A DNA stretch of 64,000 nucleotides from Bradyrhizobium sp. 186 (GTDB lineage Bacteria > Pseudomonadota > Alphaproteobacteria > Rhizobiales > Xanthobacteraceae): positions 868,001 to 932,000 of the forward strand of contig NZ_CP082164.1 in assembly GCF_023101685.1 (NCBI RefSeq), given 5' to 3'. The position numbers and the translations under genes are program-made. Under the pieces are notes generated by a model. That model worked only from the letters and a program-made list of their open reading frames with translations, was not told the DNA's origin and ran no database searches. This document shows, one piece after another, positions 9,484 through 17,729 of the stretch. Each line of letters begins with the position of its first letter. Position 1 is the stretch's first letter.

Positions 9484-10283
9484 CGTACCTTCGCCGTCTG
9501 ACTTGGAACGCCGTAGCGAATGACCGAGATGCCGTCTCCGCGGGGCTTTTGCGACTCGTCCAGCGTGTTGTCGCTCATCTTGACGTCGGCAATGCTGCGC
9601 AGCGCCAGCGACAGCGTTCCGGCCTGGCGGGACGAGGAAAGCGTCTGAGTCTGAGCGGGATTGAGCTCGAGGGTGACGGTCTTGCCGACCACCGTGTTCT
9701 GACCGTCCTTTTCCTTCGGCGCCTGGTCGATGGCCAGCACGCGGATATTGACCAGGATGATCTCGGACGTGACGATGTCAGGGGCGCCGGAGCTCTGGTC
9801 CGGATTCTTGAGGCGGCGGGTCAGAAGCACGTCGACGCGGTCGTTAGGCAGGATGAACCCGCCGGCGCCGGTCTCGGGAGAGATTTCGGTGGAGATGGCA
9901 CGCATTCCACTTGGCAGGATCGCGGCCATGAAGCCCGAACCCTCGGCCTTGACCAGCTTCTGGTCGCGGATCGGCTCGCCCTGGATGAAGGGGGCGCGCG
10001 CGATCGAGCCGGTGACCTGGGTCACGCCCTCGGGACGTTCATTGCGGCGGATGAAGGTGGCGCTGGCGGTCGCGGCCGGCCAGGTCTGCCACTGTATGTC
10101 TTCCGGCTTCACGGTCTGGCCGAGGCCGATGTCGTTCTTGGCCACCAGCACGTCGACGGTCGGAAGCTGCGCGACCGGAGCCGCCGGAGGCGGCGCAGAA
10201 TTGTCCGAACCGCTCGCCAGGTACGCGGCGACGCCGCCGGCGCAGATGGCGACCGTCAGGACGACAATGCGTGCCCTATTCAT
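9480..10283 (-). CDS. cpaB: Pilus assembly protein CpaB (RcpC)
   Basis: A 267-aa protein with an N-terminal membrane anchor (MNRARIVVLTVAICAGG) followed by a SAF domain (approximately 45-110) and an RcpC-type domain. CpaB is periplasmic and works with the secretin. I prefer the ATG at 10283 because the anchor begins there and a GGAAAG lies about 9 bp upstream; the frame continues 24 codons further without conserved character. It is translationally coupled to cpaC. Confidence 0.9.
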   Translation of the reverse strand: MNRARIVVLTVAICAGGVAAYLASGSDNSAPPPAAPVAQLPTVDVLVAKNDIGLGQTVKPEDIQWQTWPAATASATFIRRNERPEGVTQVTGSIARAPFIQGEPIRDQKLVKAEGSGFMAAILPSGMRAISTEISPETGAGGFILPNDRVDVLLTRRLKNPDQSSGAPDIVTSEIILVNIRVLAIDQAPKEKDGQNTVVGKTVTLELNPAQTQTLSSSRQAGTLSLALRSIADVKMSDNTLDESQKPRGDGISVIRYGVPSQTAKVR

Positions 10284-10409
10284 ACGCTTCACTTTCCAAC
10301 AATACGCTGCGACGCTTCCGCCGTCGTAATCGGCAGTTGACCAGCTATTCGTCAAAGCATGGTTAATGAGGCGTATCTAAATCGCCTTAACGCAGGGTTA
10401 CCCGTGCGT

Positions 10410-10934
10410 TCAGCGCAGTGCGAGGTGAGCGAGGTCGATCGCTTTCACCCATGCGGTCTCCGGGTAGACCATCAGCGCGCTCATCGCGAGCGCGATGCCG
10501 TAGGGAATGCCGCTCTCCTTGGCGTGCAGCCGGGCGAGCCAGGCTTGGCCCGCGAGCCCGTAGGGTAGCGGCCATTGTCGAAACTGGAGCAGGAGCAGCG
10601 TCAGCGCGCCGCCGAACAGCGAGGCGTAAAGCAGGAAGTTCATCAACTGTGCGAAGCCGAACCAGAGCGCGACGGAGGCTGCGACCTTCGCATCGCCGCC
10701 GCCGACCCAGCCCATCGCAAAGCAGGTGAAGGCTCCGGCCAGGACAAGCGCACCGGCGCCGACATGGTTCAGCATGTCGTAAGGTGCCATGCCACCGGCA
10801 ATGGCGAGCGCGAAGAAGCCCGCGACCAGCGCCAGCGACACGCGGTTCGAGATGGTCATCGTGAAGAGATCGCTCGCCGCGGCAAACGCCATCAGGGCAG
10901 GAAAGAGCAGAAGGCGCGCGAGGTCGAGGATCAT
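10410..10934 (-). CDS. cpaA: Prepilin peptidase CpaA (TadV-type)
   Basis: A 174-aa polytopic membrane aspartic protease of the A24 family with about five hydrophobic helices. The two signature aspartates are visible: Asp22 in AAASDLFTMTISN and the later GGGDAK motif. It cleaves the Flp prepilin after the conserved Gly. It lacks the N-methyltransferase domain of PilD, as usual for CpaA. It is the first gene of the cpaA-tadC run, 126 bp ahead of cpaB and downstream of the pilin terminator. Confidence 0.92.
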   Translation of the reverse strand: MILDLARLLLFPALMAFAAASDLFTMTISNRVSLALVAGFFALAIAGGMAPYDMLNHVGAGALVLAGAFTCFAMGWVGGGDAKVAASVALWFGFAQLMNFLLYASLFGGALTLLLLQFRQWPLPYGLAGQAWLARLHAKESGIPYGIALAMSALMVYPETAWVKAIDLAHLALR

Positions 10935-11057
10935 GGGCTGCGTCTTGAGGCCTGGTGTGTCGCCGGATCGGGGCGTCGCCGCATGCTAGCCGGCAGTGCT
11001 AAACAAACCGACAACGGCGGCGGGGCGCGTTGGAGTCGAAACCCGCCGGCCCCGGTC

Positions 11058-11204
11058 TCACCAGATGCTGGCAATGCGCGCGGCGAGCGCGACCGTCGCA
11101 AGCAGCAGCGCAAGGCAGACCCAATACGTCGGCGCGTCGGTCCGCGCCGCTTCCGCCGGGCTCGCCGCAAATGCGGCATCGGTTCTGTATTTACGCAACG
11201 CCAC
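11058..11204 (-). CDS. Possible small single-pass membrane protein (48 aa)
   Basis: A short frame opens with GTG at 11204 (GGCGAG six bases upstream) or TTG at 11198, and ends with TGA at 11058. The product has a polar N-terminal half (KYRTDAAFAASPAEAARTDA) and one hydrophobic helix (YWVCLALLLATVALAARI) ending in IW. It lies between the flp terminator and cpaA. The clean polar-then-transmembrane pattern suggests a real gene, but I recognise no family and the start codons are non-ATG. Confidence 0.4.
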   Translation of the reverse strand: MALRKYRTDAAFAASPAEAARTDAPTYWVCLALLLATVALAARIASIW

Positions 11205-11221
11205 TGGAACTCGCCGTGTCC

Positions 11222-11253
11222 AAAAAAACAAAGGCCCCGGAGATCCGGGGCTT
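11222..11253 (-). terminator. Rho-independent terminator after flp
   Basis: Read on the reverse strand, the stem GCCCCGG / CCGGGGC with a 4-base loop (11234-11251) is followed by CTTTGTTTTTTTG. It starts about 20 bp after the flp stop. It probably limits read-through into cpaA and so sets a high pilin-to-machinery ratio. Confidence 0.85.
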
Positions 11254-11274
11254 TTGCCGTCGTGCGTCGGTCGC

Positions 11275-11439
11275 TTACTTCAGCGACGAGCTGATCGAGC
11301 CGAACTTGGTGTTCAGCGTGCTGCCGAGATTGTTGACGACGGTGATGATGGCCAGCGCGATGCCGGCGGCGATCAGGCCGTATTCGATGGCGGTGGCGCC
11401 GGATTCATCCTTCACGAAACGCGCGATCAGGTTCTTCAT
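11275..11439 (-). CDS. flp: Flp family type IVb major pilin
   Basis: This 54-aa frame begins MKNLIARFVKDESGATAIEY and ends SISSSLK. It has the class IVb prepilin pattern: a basic leader of 14 residues ending in Gly, cleavage before Ala-Thr-Ala-Ile with Glu at +5 and Tyr at +6 (the Flp Glu-Tyr motif), then one hydrophobic helix. CpaA would process it and the CpaF/TadB/TadC machine would polymerise it into the adhesive pilus. A GGAG lies 8 bases before the ATG. It is expressed as a separate short transcript ending in its own terminator. Confidence 0.95.
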   Translation of the reverse strand: MKNLIARFVKDESGATAIEYGLIAAGIALAIITVVNNLGSTLNTKFGSISSSLK

Positions 11440-11707
11440 GAACTAAACTCCATCTGGGGTGGGGTCGCCTCATCGGCGCTGTCTTGACGCGATGACCATG
11501 AGAGCCGAGCTCTTTCGGTAGAGTTAATTCAACTGGTGAAACCCGGCGCCTGCGCGATGCTTTTGGCCAGAGTGAATTTCGCCTTAAGGCGGCGGTTGCA
11601 ATTCATTTCTGCTCCGAAGGCGCCACATACGCACCGCCGGCTTCACCCTCCCTTAAATTTCGCGGAGTAGGCGTAGAGAGGATCAGGAATTCCGAAGAGA
11701 GGCGACC

Positions 11708-12535
11708 ATGTCGAGCCTACCCATGCAGGTCGCCCTGATGCTCGGCGAGACCATCGAGAAAGTGATCCCCATCACCTTCGCACTCGCGGTGGTCTTCACC
11801 GTGCTCGAGCATTTCTGGGCCTGCAATCCCGGCGCGCCGTGGTGGCGCAAGCGGGAGATCGTGACCGACATCTGCTACTGGTTTTTCGTTCCGGTGTTTG
11901 CCCGCACCATGCGGATCGGACTTTTGATCGTCGGCGCGGGCGTCGTCTTCAACATCCATGACGCCGACGATCTCATCGCCTTCTACGACAATGGCCACGG
12001 CCCGCTGTCGCAGGCGCCGCTATGGGTGCAGGGTGTGCTGTTTCTGGTCCTGTCCGATTTGATGCTGTACTGGCTGCATCGGCTGTTCCACGGCGGCGGG
12101 TTCTGGAAGTACCACGCGATCCATCACTCCTCGGAGGAGCTGGGGTGGATTTCCGCGGCGCGCTTCCATCCCGTCAATCTCATGCTCGGCACCATCGGCG
12201 TCGACGTCGTGCTGCTGATGGCGGGCATTTCGCCGAACGTCATGATCTGGGTCGGCCCCTTTACCACCTTCCATTCGGCCTTCGTGCACGCCAACCTGAA
12301 CTGGACCTTCGGCCCGTTCAAATACGTGCTGGCGACGCCGGTGTTCCACCGCTGGCATCACACCTCGCTCGAAGAGGGCGGCGACACCAACTTTGCCGGA
12401 ACGTTTCCGATCTGGGACATGATGTTCGGCACCTTCCGCATGCCGGAGGGTGAACTGCCGCAGGACTACGGCAAGGACGAAGCGACCATGCCGAAGGAGA
12501 TCGCGGGCCAGCTCGCCTATCCGTTCCGCCGCTAG
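11708..12535 (+). CDS. Sterol desaturase / fatty acid hydroxylase family protein
   Basis: A 275-aa membrane protein with the di-iron His clusters of the fatty-acid hydroxylase superfamily: HRLFH (124-128), HAIHH (136-140), His194 and HRWHH (214-218), between four or so hydrophobic helices. These enzymes hydroxylate or desaturate lipids using O2. The substrate cannot be assigned; hopanoid, carotenoid or fatty-acid substrates are all possible. GAGAGG precedes the ATG. It sits between flp and the CpaC-N-like gene, on the opposite strand from the pilus operon. Confidence 0.85.
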   Translation: MSSLPMQVALMLGETIEKVIPITFALAVVFTVLEHFWACNPGAPWWRKREIVTDICYWFFVPVFARTMRIGLLIVGAGVVFNIHDADDLIAFYDNGHGPLSQAPLWVQGVLFLVLSDLMLYWLHRLFHGGGFWKYHAIHHSSEELGWISAARFHPVNLMLGTIGVDVVLLMAGISPNVMIWVGPFTTFHSAFVHANLNWTFGPFKYVLATPVFHRWHHTSLEEGGDTNFAGTFPIWDMMFGTFRMPEGELPQDYGKDEATMPKEIAGQLAYPFRR

Positions 12536-12695
12536 GACGTCCCGGGGCCTCCGAGGCAGTAAAACGCCAGTCCGTTCAAACAATAGTCGGCGAATTTGCG
12601 GAACGTTCACGAATTGAGGGCAGGTTAGCCGTGTCGGGCGCCGGCTCCGCTTTCCGAATCGTTTCTGCCGGTTTGTGACGTCCCGGGGTAAGAGT

Positions 12696-13193
12696 ATGCG
12701 TAAAGAGTTGTTGCGCCGTCGTGCGCGCGTCTGTCTTCTGGTTGCGGCCGCAATGCTGGCTTCGCCGGCCGCTGGCCTTGCGGAGTCCACCGCCGATGCC
12801 ATCGCCGTCAATGTCGACCAGGCCAAGCTCGTGAGGCTGCCCGGCAAGGTGGCAACCATCGTGGTCGGCAATCCCCTGATCGCTGACGTCACGCTCCAGC
12901 CCGGCGGCATGATCGTCGTGACCGGGAAGGGCTATGGCGCCACCAATTTCATCGCGCTCGACCGGGGCGGCGAGATTCTGGTCGATCGCCAGATCCAGGT
13001 CGAAGGTCCAAGCGACCGGCTTGTCACCGTCTATCGCGGCATCGAGCGCGAGTCCTATAGCTGCATGCCGATCTGCCAGCGCCGCGTGACGCTCGGCGAC
13101 AGCGACACCTACTTCAACAATACGATGAGCCAGGCCGGTTCGTTGAGCAACAATGCCAGCGGCAACGGCGGCGCGGCTGCCAAGACGAACTAG
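12696..13193 (+). CDS. Exported protein with CpaC/secretin N-terminal-like domain
   Basis: A 165-aa protein starting at ATG 12696 behind GGGGTAAGAG. A signal peptide (about 1-29) is followed by a domain (35-120) resembling the pilus-assembly N-terminal domain of CpaC: VNVDQAKLVRLPGKVATIVVGNPLIADVT parallels the IVIDLPRDIKDVLVADPKIAN region of cpaC here. There is no secretin barrel. The C-terminus has a Cys pair (SCMPICQRR) and an Asn/Ser/Gly-rich tail. It is probably a periplasmic accessory of the pilus; the exact role is unknown. Confidence 0.8.
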   Translation: MRKELLRRRARVCLLVAAAMLASPAAGLAESTADAIAVNVDQAKLVRLPGKVATIVVGNPLIADVTLQPGGMIVVTGKGYGATNFIALDRGGEILVDRQIQVEGPSDRLVTVYRGIERESYSCMPICQRRVTLGDSDTYFNNTMSQAGSLSNNASGNGGAAAKTN

Positions 13194-13354
13194 CAAGACG
13201 AACTAGCCGAACTGGCAAGCCCCGGTTACGGAGCACTCGCGGCGACCGAATTCGCGGTCATCGTGCAGGGATGCCGGTGATGTTTTTCGGCCCGATCACG
13301 GCCCGGACACGGCCTACGACCTGCTGAGGGCAGCCGTTGGTTCCGAGATGAAAA

Positions 13355-13381
13355 AAAGGCCGTGCATCGCGCGCGGCCTTT
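13355..13381. terminator. Bidirectional rho-independent terminator
   Basis: An 11-bp stem (AAAGGCCGTGC / GCGCGGCCTTT, one G-U pair, loop of 5) is flanked by T-rich sequence on the right and A-rich sequence on the left. It can therefore end both the forward CpaC-N-like transcript and the reverse cspA transcript. Confidence 0.8.
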
Positions 13382-13424
13382 CCTTTTTCTTGTTCGCTCG
13401 AGGTGATTCGAACGCCAGGCAGGC

Positions 13425-13637
13425 TCAGCCGACGGAGCGCAGATTGTCGGCGGCCGACTTGCCGGACCGACGATCGGCCACGATCTCGTAGGAGACCTTC
13501 TGGCCTTCGTTCAGCGTGCCGAGGCCAGCGCGCTCGACGGCGCTGATATGCACGAACACGTCCTGTCCGCCATCGTCGGGCTGAATGAAGCCAAAGCCCT
13601 TGGTCGCGTTAAACCACTTCACGGTTCCCATGCTCAT
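13425..13637 (-). CDS. cspA: Cold-shock protein (CspA family)
   Basis: A 70-aa single OB-fold protein with RNP1 (KGFGFI) and RNP2 (VFVHIS) motifs. It binds single-stranded RNA or DNA and acts as an RNA chaperone. The length and the start [14 protein letters not shown] are canonical. The 5' intergenic region back to infA is 268 bp, long enough for a structured cold-shock leader. It ends in the bidirectional terminator about 45 bp downstream. Confidence 0.96.
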   Translation of the reverse strand: MSMGTVKWFNATKGFGFIQPDDGGQDVFVHISAVERAGLGTLNEGQKVSYEIVADRRSGKSAADNLRSVG

Positions 13638-13830
13638 GGGGGTAGTCCCTTCTCAGATAACACAATGTAAGAGCCCGCTTGCGCAGGCAGGTTAGATCGA
13701 ATTTTGGAAGGGTCGTCAGCGTGTCTGAACCGGCTGTACCGGTGGATGCCAATGTCGTCCGGCCGAAAATCGATCGGGTGATTTTATTGGAAACAAGGCA
13801 CTAAAACAATCCTGACGAGCACGTTTTTTT

Positions 13831-13857
13831 GATCCGCCGTATTGTCCACGGCGGATC
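13831..13857. repeat. 10-bp inverted repeat downstream of infA
   Basis: GATCCGCCGT and ACGGCGGATC form a perfect stem with a 7-base loop about 50 bp past the infA stop. A T7 run lies on its left. In the infA transcript this reads stem then A-run, so it is not a standard terminator. It could protect the infA 3' end or mark the start of the cspA leader region. Confidence 0.5.
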
Positions 13858-13905
13858 AGCATACAGGCTGGAATTTTACTTCCGCACTGGCGTGCTTGAA
13901 GCGGA

Positions 13906-14193
13906 TCAGCGGCGGCGGAACTGGCCACCGCGCTGTCCGGGACGCGGAGGTCCGCCCCCCGTGCTGGGACGTTCGTCCTTGTGGCGGAAAATCAGCCGGC
14001 CCTTTTCGAGGTCGTAGGGCGACATCTCCACCGTCACGCGGTCGCCCGCCAGTGTCTTGATGCGGTTCTTCTTCATCTTGCCGGCGGTGTAGGCAACGAT
14101 TTCGTGCCCGGCGTCGAGTTGCACGCGGTAACGCGCGTCGGGGAGGATTTCGGTGACCAGTCCTTCGAACTGGATCAGCTCTTCCTTAGCCAT
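13906..14193 (-). CDS. infA: Translation initiation factor IF-1
   Basis: The first 72 residues are a complete S1/OB-fold IF-1 ([11 protein letters not shown] to RLIFRHK). They are followed by a 20-residue Gly/Pro/Arg tail absent from most IF-1 proteins. IF-1 binds the 30S A-site and assists initiation. It lies 23 bp after the rhlE stop on the same strand, suggesting co-expression. Alphaproteobacterial genomes often carry an extra infA copy beside cold-shock genes, so this may be a second copy. Confidence 0.93.
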   Translation of the reverse strand: MAKEELIQFEGLVTEILPDARYRVQLDAGHEIVAYTAGKMKKNRIKTLAGDRVTVEMSPYDLEKGRLIFRHKDERPSTGGGPPRPGQRGGQFRRR

Positions 14194-14216
14194 GAATTTC
14201 TCCAGGTCGTGGACGG

Positions 14217-15770
<1,554 letters not shown>

Positions 15771-16183
15771 GTCGAAAGCAGGCGCCCGGCGCAGTCAGCG
15801 GGGCACGCGCAATGAGGGTGTCGAATGGACACCTGCGTGTTTGGGGTGTCGGATGGCTTGGTTGAGATGGGGCAAGCCAGACGCCCGTACGGGCTTAAGA
15901 ACACGCGGCTCGCAACGACCCCTTGATTCGCAAGAGGTCTCAGGACCCATATGGAACATTGGCGGGGCACTTTCAAGGCAGGCCGGCCCCAAATGGTGAT
16001 TGCAGTGCAAAAATAGTTATGCCGGAAATTTAGACAGGGGCGCAATTTTGCTCAAATAATAAGCTGATTGCCGCATTAGCGTACATTTTATTCGCCTGGT
16101 TTTTAATCGATGGGACTGCGGCTAAAGTTTGATTTTGACGTAATTGATAAGGTAAATCAACAACTTGCCGGGTACTCAACCCA
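15771..16183. other. Intergenic region between divergent rhlE and urtA
   Basis: No gene is visible. The left half is GC-rich and should hold the reverse-strand rhlE promoter. From about 16000 the sequence becomes unusually AT-rich for this window, consistent with upstream activator or IHF-type DNA ahead of the sigma-54 promoter at 16184. Around 16004-16014 lies TTGCAGTGCAA, a short palindrome that might be part of an enhancer site. I could not identify a full NtrC pair. Confidence 0.5.
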
Positions 16184-16198
16184 TGGCATGGTTCTTGC
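16184..16198 (+). promoter_or_regulatory. Sigma-54 (RpoN) promoter for urtABCDE-ure
   Basis: TGGCATGGTTCTTGC matches the -24/-12 consensus TGGCAC-N5-TTGC, with invariant GG and GC doublets exactly 12 bp apart. Predicted transcription start is near 16210, giving a 68-nt leader to the urtA ATG. Sigma-54 plus NtrC control of urea uptake and urease under nitrogen limitation is well established, which fits the operon content. Confidence 0.72.
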
Positions 16199-16214
16199 GA
16201 TTCCGTTAATCGCA
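16196..16214. promoter_or_regulatory. 19-bp palindrome over the urtA start site
   Basis: TGCGATT-CCGTT-AATCGCA is a perfect 7-bp inverted repeat spanning the -12 box edge and the predicted +1. It could be an operator for a repressor or a small 5' hairpin. No factor can be named. Confidence 0.35.
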
Positions 16215-16277
16215 GGCGGCCGTGGGGCCGTTTCGCAGCGTCTTATTTCACGTCTGCGTCAGGGAGATGATACAATC

Positions 16278-17600
16278 ATGCTTACCAAATCCACTCACGA
16301 TATAGCGGCGTCATTTAGCCGCCGCGGCGTGCTCGCCGCGACCGCCGGACTGATGCTCGGTCTGGCCTCATTGACCGGCGCGAAGGCCGCCGACGACACC
16401 ATCAAGGTCGGTGTGCTGCACTCCCTTTCCGGCACCATGGCCATCAGCGAAACCACGCTGAAGGACACCATCCTCTTTCTGATCGACGAGCAGAACAAGA
16501 AGGGCGGCGTGAACGGCAAGAAGCTTGAAGCCGTCGTCGTCGACCCCGCCTCCAACTGGCCGCTGTTCGCTGAAAAGGCGCGCGAGCTGATCACCAAGGA
16601 CAAGGTCTCGGTCGTGTTCGGCTGCTGGACCTCGGTGTCGCGCAAATCGGTGCTCCCGGTGTTCAAGGAGCTGAACAGCATCCTGTTCTATCCCGTGCAG
16701 TACGAGGGTGAGGAAAGCGAGCGCAACGTGTTCTACACGGGTGCCGCGCCGAACCAGCAGGCGATCCCCGCCGTCGACTACCTGATGAAGGACGAGAAGG
16801 TGAAGCGTTGGGTGCTCGCGGGCACCGACTACGTCTATCCGCGCACCACCAACAAGATCCTGGAAGCCTATCTGAAGTCGAAGGGTGTCGCCCAGGCAGA
16901 CATCATGATCAACTACACGCCGTTCGGTCACTCCGACTGGCAAACGATCGTGGCCGACATCAAGAAGTTCGGCTCGGCCGGCAAGAAGACCGCGGTGGTC
17001 TCGACCATCAACGGTGACGCCAACGTTCCCTTCTACAAGGAGCTCGGCAACCAGGGCATCAAGGCCAAGGACATCCCGGTCGTCGCGTTCTCGGTGGGTG
17101 AGGAAGAGCTCGCCGGCATCGACACCAAGCCGCTGCTCGGTCACCTCGCCGCCTGGAACTACTTCGAGTCGATCAAGACTCCGGCGAACGAGAAGTTCAT
17201 CAAGGAGTGGCAGGCCTACACCAAGAACCCGAAGCGCGTGACCAACGATCCGATGGAAGCGCACGTGATCGGCTTCAACATGTGGGTCAAGGCGGTCGAG
17301 AAGGTGAAGTCGACCGATCCGGACAAGGTGATCGCCGCGCTCCCCGGCATCGAAGCACCGAACCTGACCGGTGGCACCTCGAAGATGCTGCCGAACCACC
17401 ACATCACCAAGCCCGTGTTCATCGGCGAGATCAAGGCGAACGGCCAGTTCGACGTGGTCTGGAAGACGCCGGGTCTCGTTGCGGGCGACGCCTGGTCGAA
17501 GGAGCTCGAGGGCTCCAAGGACCTGGTCGGCGACTGGGTTGAGAAGAAGTGCGGCAACTACAACGTCAAGACCAACAAGTGCCTCGGCTCGGGCTCCTGA
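16278..17600 (+). CDS. urtA: Urea ABC transporter substrate-binding protein
   Basis: A 440-aa periplasmic binding protein of the branched-chain amino acid (Leu/Ile/Val-BP) type. It begins with a signal carrying a twin Arg (SRRGVLAATAGLMLGLASL) ending near Ala38. The mature part (DDTIKVGVLHSLSGTMAISE) is characteristic of UrtA/FmdD proteins. It captures urea for the UrtBCDE permease. The ATG at 16278 has AGGGAG 11 bases upstream; the frame continues 56 codons further upstream but that contains the promoter, so it is not coding. Confidence 0.95.
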   Translation: MLTKSTHDIAASFSRRGVLAATAGLMLGLASLTGAKAADDTIKVGVLHSLSGTMAISETTLKDTILFLIDEQNKKGGVNGKKLEAVVVDPASNWPLFAEKARELITKDKVSVVFGCWTSVSRKSVLPVFKELNSILFYPVQYEGEESERNVFYTGAAPNQQAIPAVDYLMKDEKVKRWVLAGTDYVYPRTTNKILEAYLKSKGVAQADIMINYTPFGHSDWQTIVADIKKFGSAGKKTAVVSTINGDANVPFYKELGNQGIKAKDIPVVAFSVGEEELAGIDTKPLLGHLAAWNYFESIKTPANEKFIKEWQAYTKNPKRVTNDPMEAHVIGFNMWVKAVEKVKSTDPDKVIAALPGIEAPNLTGGTSKMLPNHHITKPVFIGEIKANGQFDVVWKTPGLVAGDAWSKELEGSKDLVGDWVEKKCGNYNVKTNKCLGSGS

Positions 17601-17656
17601 TCCAAGGGGTTCTGATCCAAGCGCATCCGATCCAAGGGCTTCAGATCGAAGCCTGA
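17597..17656. repeat. Four imperfect 15-bp tandem repeats after urtA
   Basis: Units start at 17597, 17612, 17627 and 17642, each close to CTGATCCAAGGGCTT. The urtA stop codon lies inside the first unit. The period is a multiple of three and the array sits immediately before a strong hairpin. Confidence 0.8.
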
Positions 17657-17673
17657 CGGCTCACTGCACGACC

Positions 17674-17703
17674 GGAGAAGGCGGCGATCCCGCCGCCTTC
17701 TCC
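17674..17703 (+). terminator. Perfect 12-bp hairpin between urtA and urtB
   Basis: GGAGAAGGCGGC / GCCGCCTTCTCC with a 6-base loop, followed by ACTCTTTTCT. It can act as a partial terminator or a 3' stabilising structure, allowing more binding protein than permease. The following T-run is weak, so complete termination is unlikely and urtB can still be read from the urtA promoter. Confidence 0.65.
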
Positions 17704-17729
17704 ACTCTTTTCTGCCGGGGTCAATCACA

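Noticed and set aside
8551..9501. 316-aa forward frame opposite cpaC
   Set aside because: Antisense of the secretin gene, no signal peptide or motif.
11580..11591. 12-bp palindrome CGCCTTAAGGCG in the flp upstream region
   Set aside because: Too short and isolated to call an operator; no second copy or known consensus.
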